Below are positions 42,400-50,032 of a stretch of DNA of 64,000 bases, piece by piece (within the stretch, counting starts at the first letter, position 1; the number at the start of each line of letters is the position of its first letter). The translations under genes and the position numbers were made by a program. Below the pieces are notes generated by a model. That model was not told the origin of the DNA, made no database searches, and was given only the letters and a program-made list of their open reading frames with translations. Source of the DNA: Zeimonas arvi (GTDB taxonomy: Bacteria > Pseudomonadota > Gammaproteobacteria > Burkholderiales > Burkholderiaceae_E). The stretch lies in the NCBI RefSeq assembly GCF_008039575.1, contig NZ_VDUY01000003.1, positions 372,001-436,000 on the forward strand, given 5' to 3'.

Positions 42400-42400
42400 T
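42395..42400 (+). promoter_or_regulatory. Perfect -10 of a candidate efp promoter
   Basis: TATAAT overlaps the TAA stop of earP, 47 nt before the efp ATG. No good -35 is found at 16-18 nt. A perfect -10 hexamer in this GC-rich background and at this location suggests efp has its own transcript in addition to read-through from earP. Confidence 0.5.
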
Positions 42401-42446
42401 TTCGGGTTTACCAGCATCGGCCAAGAAAGGCCCGGGACCGCATCCG

Positions 42447-43007
42447 ATGAAAATCGCTCAGGAACTCCGCACCGGCAACGTCGTCATGATCGGCAAGGAC
42501 CCGATGGTGGTCATCAGGGCCGAGTACAACAAGTCGGGCCGCAACGCGGCCGTCGTGAAGATGAAGCTGAAGAACCTTCTCAACAACTCGGGCACCGAGA
42601 CGGTCTGCAAGGCCGACGAGAAGTTCGACGTCGTCATCCTCGACAAGAAGGAAGTCACCTACTCGTACTTCGCCGACCCGATGTACGTGTTCATGGACGC
42701 CGAGTACAACCAGTACGAGGTCGAGGCCGACAGCATGGGCGACGCGCTGAACTACGTCGAGGAAGGCATGCAGTGCGAGGTCACCTTCTACGAAGGCCGC
42801 GCCATCTCGGTCGAGCTGCCCACCACGCTGGTCCGCGAGGTCGAGTACACCGAGCCGGCCGTCAAGGGCGACACTTCGGGCAAGGTCATGAAGCCGGCCC
42901 GCATCAAGCCCACCGGTTTCGAGCTGCCGGTGCCGGCCTTCGTGGAGATCGGCGACAGGATCGAGATCGACACCCGGACCGCCGAGTACCGCTCGCGCGT
43001 CAAGTAA
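42447..43007 (+). CDS. efp: Elongation factor P, arginine type
   Basis: A 186-residue translation factor that relieves ribosome stalling at polyproline. The tip loop of domain I reads NKSGRNAAV with Arg32, the acceptor that EarP rhamnosylates, in place of the lysine modified by EpmABC in enterobacteria. Three beta-barrel domains are covered and length is normal. AAGAAAGG lies upstream of the ATG. The stop is 7 nt from the convergent response-regulator gene. Confidence 0.97.
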   Translation: MKIAQELRTGNVVMIGKDPMVVIRAEYNKSGRNAAVVKMKLKNLLNNSGTETVCKADEKFDVVILDKKEVTYSYFADPMYVFMDAEYNQYEVEADSMGDALNYVEEGMQCEVTFYEGRAISVELPTTLVREVEYTEPAVKGDTSGKVMKPARIKPTGFELPVPAFVEIGDRIEIDTRTAEYRSRVK

Positions 43008-43014
43008 GCCTGAA

Positions 43015-43851
43015 TCAGGCGAGCAGCGGCTCGCCGCCGCCCTCGCGCCGCACCGCGCGGCGCAGGTGCCGGTTCAGCGTCTCGCGCAGCGATTGCAGCG
43101 TGACCGGCTTCACCAGGTAGCTGTTGCAGCCGGCCAGCGCACCGCGCGCCAGGTCGAAGGGCGAGGACCGGCTGGTCAGGATCACCACCGGCATCCCGCG
43201 CAGCGACCGGTTCTTCTTGATCAGCCGGGTCATCCGGTAGCCGTCCATGTCGGGCATCACCACGTCGGCGAGCACCAGCTCGTAGCGGCGCATGCCCAGT
43301 TGCTCGAGCGCCTCGCCGGCGCTGGCCACCGCCTCGCAGTCGATGCCCATCTGGTGCAGCGCGGTGCCCAGCTGGCGCCTCACGGTGGGGCTGTCGTCGA
43401 CCACGAGCACCCGCGGCCGGCGCAGCACGCCGAAGTCCGACACCACCAGGCCCGGACGGGACCCCGCCGACGCCTCGAGCTCGCGCTTGCGCGACAGCTG
43501 CCGATCCACCACCCGGTTCAGCGTGAACAGCACCTGCGCCACGAAGCTCTGCACCAGCAGGTCGTCCTGCTGGCGCGACGGGTCGCAGCGCCGTCCGACC
43601 CGCACCACCGTATCGCGGTCGACGACCTTGGTCAGCTTCTCGAACAGGTTGGGCGCGCCAGTTGCGGTCATGTCGACCAGCGCGACATCGAACTGGCCCG
43701 GACCGCGCGAAGTGGCGATCGAGTAGCGATAGCGGTTGTGGTGCGCATGGCGCAGGACGATATCGAGCAGCTTCCGGAAGCGGGTCGCGAGTCCGAAGAC
43801 CGCGATCTTGAACTCCGGCCGTTCGTCGCGCGTGGGCTGCTGTTCGTTCAT
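43015..43851 (-). CDS. Response regulator with an N-terminal pseudo-receiver-like domain
   Basis: A 278-residue protein. The C-terminal half (146-265) is a full receiver domain: Asp152-Asp153, phosphorylation site Asp196 in LADVVMPDMDGY, Thr226 and Lys248. Residues about 14-120 form a separate region that begins KIAVFGLATRFRKLL and has FDVALVDM where a receiver would have its acceptor strand, so it may be a degenerate receiver; that is inference. There is no DNA-binding domain. It is probably a signalling adaptor whose kinase is elsewhere. A 25-nt dyad lies 76 nt upstream of the start. Confidence 0.8.
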   Translation of the reverse strand: MNEQQPTRDERPEFKIAVFGLATRFRKLLDIVLRHAHHNRYRYSIATSRGPGQFDVALVDMTATGAPNLFEKLTKVVDRDTVVRVGRRCDPSRQQDDLLVQSFVAQVLFTLNRVVDRQLSRKRELEASAGSRPGLVVSDFGVLRRPRVLVVDDSPTVRRQLGTALHQMGIDCEAVASAGEALEQLGMRRYELVLADVVMPDMDGYRMTRLIKKNRSLRGMPVVILTSRSSPFDLARGALAGCNSYLVKPVTLQSLRETLNRHLRRAVRREGGGEPLLA

Positions 43852-43926
43852 GTTCGGAGAACCCCGGCGTGCGGTGGGAACCGAGCGAATTCTAACCCTG
43901 CCTCCCCCGCCCGGCGCAACTGCCGA

Positions 43927-43951
43927 TGCGGAAAAAAATACACATTCCGCA
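43927..43951. promoter_or_regulatory. Inverted repeat upstream of the response regulator
   Basis: Arms TGCGGAA and TTCCGCA flank an 11-nt A-rich centre. It lies between the dctM stop and the response-regulator start, both on the minus strand. It could be an operator or a weak terminator of the TRAP operon; no T-tract follows the stem. Confidence 0.4.
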
Positions 43952-43993
43952 CAGGGACTTGCGGGCGGCTTCCGAGAAACGACCTGAACACAC

Positions 43994-45277
43994 TCAATAG
44001 CCCAGCGCGTTCGGCAGCCACAACACCAGATCCGGCACCGCGATCAGCGCGATCAGCGCCGTCATCATCGCGAACACGAACCACACCGCCCAGCGGGCGG
44101 TCTGCTCGATCGCCACGCCCGCCATCCGTGCCGCCACCATCAGGTTGACCGCCATCGGCGGGGTGAACTGCCCGATCGCCACCATGTAGGTGAGCAGCAC
44201 GCCGAACCAGACCGGGTCCCAGTCGTAGGCCCGCATCAGCGGCACCAGCAGCGGCACGAAGATCAGGAAGATCGAGATGCCGTCGAGCACCATGCCCACC
44301 AGCAGCAGCACCACCACCACCACGGCCAGCGCCGCCCAGGAGTTCAGGATGCCGTCCTGGGCGATCCTGGCGATCGGGTCCACGATGCCCAGGGTGCTGA
44401 CCGTGTAGGCGAAGATGCTGGCCAGCGCCACCACGATCATGATGATTCCGGAAGTCTCGGCCGCCTCGACCAGGGTGTCGAAGAGTTCCCGCAACCCGAT
44501 CGTCCGGTAGACCACCATGCCCACGAACACGCCATAGACTGCCGCCACGACCGCGGCCTCGGTCGGCGTGAACCAGCCCATCCGCATCCCGCCCAGGATC
44601 AGCACCGGTGCGAACAGACCCCAGCTAGCCTCGCGCAGCGCGCGCCAGAACGGCGGGCGCGGCTCGGCGGCCTCGTTCGCGCCGAAGCCATGCCGGCGCG
44701 CCAGCCATACCGCGGGAACCATCAGCGAGAGCCCGGCCAGGATCCCGGGCACGACGCCCGCCGCGAACAACGCCGGCACCGAAGCGCCCGGCACCATCAC
44801 CGAATAGACGATGAAGGCCACCGAGGGCGGGATCAGGATGTCGACCGCCGCGGCCGAACCGATCACCGTGGCCGAGTAGTCGCGCGGATAACCGGCGCGC
44901 GCCATCGCCCCCAGCATCACGCCGCCGACCGCCGCCGCGGTGGCCGGGCCGGACCCGGAGATGCCGCCCATGAACATCGCCACGCCGATCGCCACCAGCG
45001 GCAGCATGCCGGGCCCGCGCCCGACCAGCGCCACCGCGAAATCGACCAGGCGCTTGGCGACGCCGGAGCGCTCGAACACCGCGCCCACCAGCACGAACAT
45101 CGGCAACGCCAGAAGCGGGTACTTGGCGATGCCCGCATAGAAATTGTTGGGAATCGACAGCCAGCCCAGGTCGGCCAGCCCGATACCGACCGAACCGGCG
45201 AGCGTCAGCGCCACGCCGATCGGCACCCCCGCCAGCATCAGCACGATGAAGGCGGCAAAGATCGCGAACCCGATCAT
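43994..45277 (-). CDS. dctM: TRAP transporter large permease (DctM)
   Basis: A 427-residue inner-membrane protein with about twelve helices, the ion-coupled transport subunit of a TRAP carrier. Family motifs are LAGVPIGVALTLAGSVG at the N-terminus, MFMGGISGSGPATAAAVGGVML, ILIPPSVAFIVYSV, GWFTPTEAAVVAAVYG and GQFTPPMAVNLMVA. The ATG at 45277 overlaps the dctQ stop by ATGA. It is the last gene of a dctP-dctQ-dctM set on the minus strand. Confidence 0.95.
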   Translation of the reverse strand: MIGFAIFAAFIVLMLAGVPIGVALTLAGSVGIGLADLGWLSIPNNFYAGIAKYPLLALPMFVLVGAVFERSGVAKRLVDFAVALVGRGPGMLPLVAIGVAMFMGGISGSGPATAAAVGGVMLGAMARAGYPRDYSATVIGSAAAVDILIPPSVAFIVYSVMVPGASVPALFAAGVVPGILAGLSLMVPAVWLARRHGFGANEAAEPRPPFWRALREASWGLFAPVLILGGMRMGWFTPTEAAVVAAVYGVFVGMVVYRTIGLRELFDTLVEAAETSGIIMIVVALASIFAYTVSTLGIVDPIARIAQDGILNSWAALAVVVVVLLLVGMVLDGISIFLIFVPLLVPLMRAYDWDPVWFGVLLTYMVAIGQFTPPMAVNLMVAARMAGVAIEQTARWAVWFVFAMMTALIALIAVPDLVLWLPNALGY

Positions 45278-45801
45278 GCGCGCGCCCCCTTCAGGAGCCT
45301 GTGAAGCGCGCGGGCGGAGATCGCCAGCGCCAGCAGCGGCAGCCAGATCGTGTACCACCACTGCGGCACGCCAATGCCCGGCGAGGTGACCTCGTAACGG
45401 TAGTCGTCCCAGAAGAGGCGCAGCCCCAGGCCGAAGAGCAGCAGGAAGGCCACGACCGTGGCGAGCGAGGACAGCGTGGCCAGGCGTTGCCGCCGGGCCG
45501 CCGAGCCGCCCAGGAAGAAGATCTCGATCCGGATGTGCCGGTCGCGGACGACCGCGGCACCCGAGGCCACCATCGTCACCACCACCATCAGCCAGACCGA
45601 GATCTCCTCCGTCCAGGCGAAGGACTCGTTGGTGAGGTAGCGCACCAGCACGTTCGCGAAGGTGATCAGCGTGAGCAGCGCCATGGCCAGCGCGCCCACC
45701 CAGTCCTCGGGAAGACGGCGCGGCCGCCCGGCCCGGGTCGCGGCAGCCGGGTCGGCAGGCAGGTCAGGGGCGGGTGCTGCGAACTTGTCCGGATCGGGCA
45801 T
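45274..45801 (-). CDS. dctQ: TRAP transporter small permease (DctQ)
   Basis: A 175-residue protein with four helices. The conserved pattern FANVLVRYLTNESFAWTEEISVWLMVVVTMVASG is that of DctQ, the small membrane subunit that joins the large permease. A polar stretch of about 30 residues rich in Ala, Pro and Arg precedes the first helix. The ATG at 45801 is used; a GTG at 45834 is an alternative and neither has a clear ribosome site. It lies 180 nt downstream of the binding-protein gene and overlaps dctM. Confidence 0.92.
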   Translation of the reverse strand: MPDPDKFAAPAPDLPADPAAATRAGRPRRLPEDWVGALAMALLTLITFANVLVRYLTNESFAWTEEISVWLMVVVTMVASGAAVVRDRHIRIEIFFLGGSAARRQRLATLSSLATVVAFLLLFGLGLRLFWDDYRYEVTSPGIGVPQWWYTIWLPLLALAISARALHRLLKGARA

Positions 45802-45893
45802 CTTGGCTTGGGGGACCGCCGACGTGTCGCGCACGCGGCGGGCCGGTCATCGAGTGGAAGGTGTGCGGGAAGCGACAGCACGGGAACCGATGG

Positions 45894-45924
45894 AAAAAGG
45901 CCGAGGCGTTTCCACCCCGGCCTT
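45894..45924 (-). terminator. Intercistronic terminator between dctP and dctQ
   Basis: On the minus strand AAGGCCG and CGGCCTT form a seven-base stem, extended by further G-C pairs, followed by TTTTT (plus 45894-45898). It lies 57-87 nt past the dctP stop and before the dctQ start. Partial termination here would give more binding protein than permease. Confidence 0.6.
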
Positions 45925-45980
45925 CGGTCCGGCGCGCGGCATGCCGCGCCCGGGCCAGCCCTCGGGCCCCGAGAAGGGCG

Positions 45981-47027
45981 TCAGGCCTTGCGACTGGCGG
46001 CCACGGCGGCCTCGGCTTTCTTGACCAGGTCCGGACCGATCTGCTTGGCCCACTTCTTGTAGACCGGCTCGAGCACCTTCTGGAACTGGGCCTTCTCGTC
46101 GGCGGTGAGCTGGGTCACCTTGACGCCCAGCGCCTCGACCTCCTTGACCATCGACATGTCGCCCTTGGTCAGGCCCTTGCGCGCGATCGCGATTTCCTGG
46201 TTGCCGGCCTCGACGGCGGCCTGGCGGACGATGTCGCGATCGGCCGGCGACCACGAATTCCAGATGTCGCGGTTCACGACGAAGATCAGCGGATCGGCGA
46301 CGTAGTCCCACATCGTCACGAACTTCTGCGCCAGCGTGTGCAGCTTGGCGGCAGTGAAGATGTGCATCGGGTTTTCCTGGCCCTCGACCGCACCCGAGGC
46401 CAGCGCGGGTTGCGCGTCGGCCCAGCTCATCTGCGTGGGGTTGGCGCCCAGCGCGGTGAAGGTCTCGGTGAAGATCGGCGAACCCACGATCCGGAACTTC
46501 AGGCCCTTCATGTCGGCCGGCGTGCGGATCTCGCGCTTGGAGTTGGTGAGCTCGCGGAAGCCGTTCTCGCCCCAGGCCAGCGGCACCACGCCGGCCTTCT
46601 CGACGATCTTCATCACCCGGTCGCCGACCTCGCCGCGCACGATGGCGTCGAGGCCCGCGTGGTCCTGTGCCAGGAAGGGCATCGAGAACAGGTTCAACTC
46701 CTTGACCTGCGGCGACCAGTTGATCGTGGAACCGACGGCCATGTCGATCACGCCCTGGCGGATGGCCGAGAACTCGCGGGTCTGGTCGCCGTTGATCAGC
46801 GACACGCCGGGGTAGAGCTTCATGTTGATCCGGCCCTGGGTGCGCTCGCGCACCAGGTTGATCCAGATGTCGGCGCCCTTGCCCCAGGGAAATGCGGTGC
46901 CCACGACGGTGGACAGCCGGTATTCGGCCTTGTAGTTCTGCGCGTGCGCGGCGCGGGTCACGACGAAAGGCGCGGCGAGCGCGGCCGAGCCGGCTGCGCC
47001 GGCCTTGAGCAGGGAACGACGATCCAT
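45981..47027 (-). CDS. dctP: TRAP transporter substrate-binding protein (DctP)
   Basis: A 348-residue periplasmic binding protein of the DctP family. The N-terminus MDRRSLLKAGAAGSAALAAP is a twin-arginine signal with cleavage near RAAHAQ. The mature part begins YKAEYRLSTVVGTAFPWGKG and includes FRIVGSPIFTETFTALGANP, where the arginine usually contacts the ligand carboxylate. C4-dicarboxylates, sialic acid or other organic acids are possible. The start at 47027 is required for the signal. It is first in the operon; a terminator-like stem separates it from dctQ. Confidence 0.94.
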   Translation of the reverse strand: MDRRSLLKAGAAGSAALAAPFVVTRAAHAQNYKAEYRLSTVVGTAFPWGKGADIWINLVRERTQGRINMKLYPGVSLINGDQTREFSAIRQGVIDMAVGSTINWSPQVKELNLFSMPFLAQDHAGLDAIVRGEVGDRVMKIVEKAGVVPLAWGENGFRELTNSKREIRTPADMKGLKFRIVGSPIFTETFTALGANPTQMSWADAQPALASGAVEGQENPMHIFTAAKLHTLAQKFVTMWDYVADPLIFVVNRDIWNSWSPADRDIVRQAAVEAGNQEIAIARKGLTKGDMSMVKEVEALGVKVTQLTADEKAQFQKVLEPVYKKWAKQIGPDLVKKAEAAVAASRKA

Positions 47028-47131
47028 CTCCGGAATCCTCCACGTTGGGAATTGTTGCGGATCGGAGACCCGACCCGGTCGGGCGATTGTAACGCTGCGC
47101 CGGCGCAAGGCCCCGCCGACCCGGGATCGGG

Positions 47132-47425
47132 TCACACGACGACCTTCAGGTCGTTGTCGGCCGCGAAGCGGCGCAGGAAATCGTAGGCCATCGGCTCGAT
47201 GCCGTGAAGCCGGGCGTCGACCGTCACGCAGCGGATGCCGTCGTGAAAGCCGGGCATGACGTAGGGGGAGTAGCTGAGGCGGGCGTCGGCCACGCTGCCG
47301 GTCGGCCTGAAGCCGGACATCACGCCGCACAGCCGGTCGGCCCAGTCGCTGGGCCGGAAAGGTCGCCCGCTCCCGGTCACGCCGAGGATGACGAAGGATT
47401 GGACGGCGGGGGTGTCGGGCATCAT
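47132..47425 (-). CDS. DUF3579 domain-containing protein
   Basis: A 97-residue soluble protein. FVILGVTGSGRPFRPSDWADRL and the C-terminal IEPMAYDFLRRFAADNDL are the conserved parts of DUF3579, a family that I know mainly from betaproteobacteria beside argD and argF. The function is unknown; the wording of residues suggests a small alpha/beta protein. It is divergent from argD, with overlapping promoter elements in the 171-nt spacer. Two tandem ATG codons are present (47425 and 47422). Confidence 0.85.
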   Translation of the reverse strand: MMPDTPAVQSFVILGVTGSGRPFRPSDWADRLCGVMSGFRPTGSVADARLSYSPYVMPGFHDGIRCVTVDARLHGIEPMAYDFLRRFAADNDLKVVV

Positions 47426-47451
47426 GGGCAGCGCACGAGCGCAAGCACGCG

Positions 47452-47457
47452 ATTATA
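47452..47457 (-). promoter_or_regulatory. Candidate -10 for the DUF3579 gene
   Basis: TATAAT on the minus strand (plus ATTATA), 27 nt before the ATG. No convincing -35 is found at the proper spacing; that region overlaps the -35 of the argD promoter. Confidence 0.45.
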
Positions 47458-47476
47458 GCGGCCGGCTCCACCGTCG

Positions 47477-47505
47477 TTGGCCAGGCGGGGGGCTTCCCCT
47501 ACAAT
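47477..47505 (+). promoter_or_regulatory. Candidate sigma70 promoter for argD
   Basis: TTGGCC (47477-47482), a 17-nt spacer and TACAAT (47500-47505). It lies about 90 nt before the argD ATG and back-to-back with the DUF3579 -10. Confidence 0.5.
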
Positions 47506-47596
47506 CGGGAATGCGGCTCGCGCTCCGGCGCGGCCCCCCGGTCCGCTGCGGCCCCGGACTCCCCCGGCGCCGCGCAAACAGAACAAGGATTCCGCG

Positions 47597-48796
47597 ATGG
47601 CAGCGACCTCTCCGCTGATGAACACCTATGGCCGGCTTCCGGTGGCCTTCAGCCACGGCGACGGCGCCTGGCTCTTCGACACCGATGGCAAGCGCTACCT
47701 CGACTGCCTGTCGGGCATCGCGGTCAACACGCTGGGCCACAACCACCCGAAACTGGTCGCGGCGCTGCGCGAGCAGGTGGCCCGCATCATCCACAGCTCG
47801 AACCTGTTCGAGGTGCCGCTGCAGACCCAGCTCGGCGCGAAGCTCGTCGAGCTTTCGGGCATGACCAACGTGTTCTTCTGCAACAGCGGGCTCGAGGCCA
47901 ACGAGGCGGCGATCAAGATCGCCCGGAAGTACGGCCACGAAAAGGGCGTGGCCATGCCCGAGATCGTCGTCTTCGACAAGGCCTTCCACGGCCGCTCGCT
48001 GGCCACCCTGTCGGCCACCGGCAATGCCAAGGTGCAGAAGGGCTTCGAGCCGCTGGTCGAGGGCTTCGTGCGGATTCCGCTCAACGACGCGGCGGCCCTG
48101 CAAAAGGTGGCCGACGAGCGGTCCAACGTGGTCGCGGTCTTCCTCGAGGCCATCCAGGGCGAAGGAGGCATCCAGCCCGCCGGCATCGAGTTCCTGCGCG
48201 AGGCCCGCCGGATCTGCGACCAGAAGGGCTGGCTGCTGATGATCGACGAGGTCCAGTGCGGCACCGGCCGCACCGGCAAGTGGTTCGCCCACCAGTGGGC
48301 GGGCATCGAGGCCGACGTGATGCCGTTGGCCAAGGGCCTGGGCTCGGGCGTGCCGATCGGTGCGGTGGTCGCGCGCGGCGCCGCCGCCGAAGTCTTCCAG
48401 CCGGGCAACCACGGCACCACCTTCGGCGGCAACCCCCTCGCCATGCGCGCCGGCCTGGTGACCATCTCCACGATGGAGGAAGACGGCCTGCTGCAGAACG
48501 CGGCCGACGTGGGCGGCTGGCTGATCGAGACTTTCCGGCGCGAGCTCGGCGGGCTTCCCGGCGTGGCCGAAGTGCGCGGCCAGGGCCTGATGATCGGCAT
48601 CGAGCTCGACCGACCCTGCGGCGAGCTGGTCAAGTCGGCGCTCGACGCCGGACTGGTGCTGAACGTGACCGCCGATCGCGTGATCCGGCTGCTGCCGCCG
48701 CTGATCTTCACGCGCGAGCATGCCCAGCGACTGGTCGACAGGCTGGCGCCGCTGGTTCGCGCTTTCCTGGAACGGCCCCAGGCCCAGGCGGCCTGA
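47597..48796 (+). CDS. argD: Acetylornithine aminotransferase
   Basis: A 399-residue class III PLP aminotransferase. VFFCNSGLEANEAAIKIARK binds the cofactor phosphate, LLMIDEVQCGTGRTGKWF holds the Asp that binds the ring, and PLAKGLGSGVPIGAVV holds the Schiff-base lysine. Family members use acetylornithine or succinyldiaminopimelate. Its position directly upstream of argF argues for ArgD in arginine synthesis. The ATG has AAGGA upstream, and the frame that runs further 5' is not coding. It ends 7 nt before argF. Confidence 0.94.
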   Translation: MAATSPLMNTYGRLPVAFSHGDGAWLFDTDGKRYLDCLSGIAVNTLGHNHPKLVAALREQVARIIHSSNLFEVPLQTQLGAKLVELSGMTNVFFCNSGLEANEAAIKIARKYGHEKGVAMPEIVVFDKAFHGRSLATLSATGNAKVQKGFEPLVEGFVRIPLNDAAALQKVADERSNVVAVFLEAIQGEGGIQPAGIEFLREARRICDQKGWLLMIDEVQCGTGRTGKWFAHQWAGIEADVMPLAKGLGSGVPIGAVVARGAAAEVFQPGNHGTTFGGNPLAMRAGLVTISTMEEDGLLQNAADVGGWLIETFRRELGGLPGVAEVRGQGLMIGIELDRPCGELVKSALDAGLVLNVTADRVIRLLPPLIFTREHAQRLVDRLAPLVRAFLERPQAQAA

Positions 48797-48803
48797 CGTC
48801 CGG

Positions 48804-49733
48804 ATGCCCATCATGACCATCAAGCACTTCCTGCAGTTCAAGGACCTGACCCGCGAGGAGATCGAGTACCTGTTCCTGCGCGCGCGGATCATCAAGGAGC
48901 GCTTCAAGCGCTACGAGACCTACCACCCGCTGGCCGACCGCACGCTGGTCATGATCTTCGAGAAGGCCAGCACCCGCACCCGGCTCTCCTTCGAGGCCGG
49001 CATGCACCAGCTGGGCGGCGCGGCCATCTACCTGAACACCCGCGACTCGCAGCTCGGCCGCGGCGAGCCGGTGGAAGACGCCGGCCAGGTCATCTCGAGG
49101 ATGTGCGACCTGGTCATGATCCGCACCTTCGAACAGGAGATCGTCGAGCGCTTCGCGGCGAACTCGCGGGTGCCGGTCATCAACGGGCTCACCAACGAGT
49201 ACCACCCCTGCCAGATCCTGGCCGACATCTTCACCTTCATCGAGCATCGCGGCCCGATCACCGGCAAGACCGTCGCGTGGATCGGCGACTCGAACAACGT
49301 CTGCAACACCTGGCTGCAGGCGGCCGAGCTGCTCGACTTCAACGTGCACGTGTCCACGCCGCCGGGCTACGAGGTCGAACCCGAGCGCGCAGGCCTGTTC
49401 GGCACCGACCACTTCGAGCAGTTCTCCGACCCGATGCAGGCCTGCCGCGGCGCGCACCTGGTCACCACCGACGTGTGGACCAGCATGGGCTTCGAGGCCG
49501 AGAACGACGAGCGCCGCAAGGCCTTCGCCGACTGGCGCGTCGACGCCGAAATGATGTCGGTGGCCGCGCCCGACGCCGTGTTCATGCACTGCCTGCCGGC
49601 GCACCGCGGCGAGGAGGTCACCGCCGAGGTGATCGACGGGCCGCAGTCGGTGGTGTGGGACGAGGCGGAGAACCGGCTGCACGCGCAGAAGGCGCTGATG
49701 GAGTACCTGCTGCTCGGGCGGCTCGCCAGCTGA
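48804..49733 (+). CDS. argF: Ornithine carbamoyltransferase
   Basis: A 309-residue cytoplasmic enzyme that makes citrulline from ornithine and carbamoyl phosphate. The carbamoyl phosphate motif STRTRLSFE is near residue 58, and the ornithine-binding FMHCLPAHRGEEV is near 262. It begins PIMTIKHFLQFKDLT; the ATG at 48813 is an alternative start within the same frame. Length matches the family. It follows argD by 7 nt, forming an arginine biosynthetic operon. A large inverted-repeat structure lies after its stop. Confidence 0.95.
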   Translation: MPIMTIKHFLQFKDLTREEIEYLFLRARIIKERFKRYETYHPLADRTLVMIFEKASTRTRLSFEAGMHQLGGAAIYLNTRDSQLGRGEPVEDAGQVISRMCDLVMIRTFEQEIVERFAANSRVPVINGLTNEYHPCQILADIFTFIEHRGPITGKTVAWIGDSNNVCNTWLQAAELLDFNVHVSTPPGYEVEPERAGLFGTDHFEQFSDPMQACRGAHLVTTDVWTSMGFEAENDERRKAFADWRVDAEMMSVAAPDAVFMHCLPAHRGEEVTAEVIDGPQSVVWDEAENRLHAQKALMEYLLLGRLAS

Positions 49734-49777
49734 GCAGGTCGCCGGGGCGCCGGGATCCGGCTCGCTGGCATTCGCCC

Positions 49778-49966
49778 GGGTCGGCGCGCTGCCCGCTGTC
49801 GCCGGGCAAGTGCTGCGGCCCCGCTGCGCGGGGCTGCCCTCGCCCACCTCGAAATCTCGCACCCGCCTCGTAAGGGGCTTCGCCCCTACGATCGGGTCCC
49901 GCGAGATTTCTTTCGGTGGCGCTCGGCTTGCACAATGCCCGGCGACAGCGGGCAGCGCGCCGACCC
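49778..49966. repeat. Nested 189-nt inverted-repeat structure
   Basis: The 299-nt gap between argF and the convergent aminotransferase gene (49734-50032) holds no gene but a large dyad. The outer arms are a perfect 31-nt inverted repeat (49778-49808 and 49936-49966). Inside is a GC hairpin GCCCCGC-TGC-GCGGGGC (49818-49834) and an inner dyad GAAATCTCGC / GCGAGATTTC (49851-49860 and 49901-49910) that itself encloses CCCG/CGGG and TCGTAxGGGGC / GCCCCTACGA (49868-49891). It may fold as one long hairpin and could act as a terminator for both genes or be a small repeated element. Confidence 0.75.
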
Positions 49967-50032
49967 TGGATGGCGTGCCATGCGGGCCGGACGCCTGCGG
50001 CCCGTGGCCGTACCCTGCCGGCCCGCGCGCCG

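Noticed and set aside
46000-47471. Longer start of the TRAP binding protein at 47471
   Set aside because: The extension overlaps the DUF3579 gene in another frame, and the Tat signal at 47027 fixes the start.
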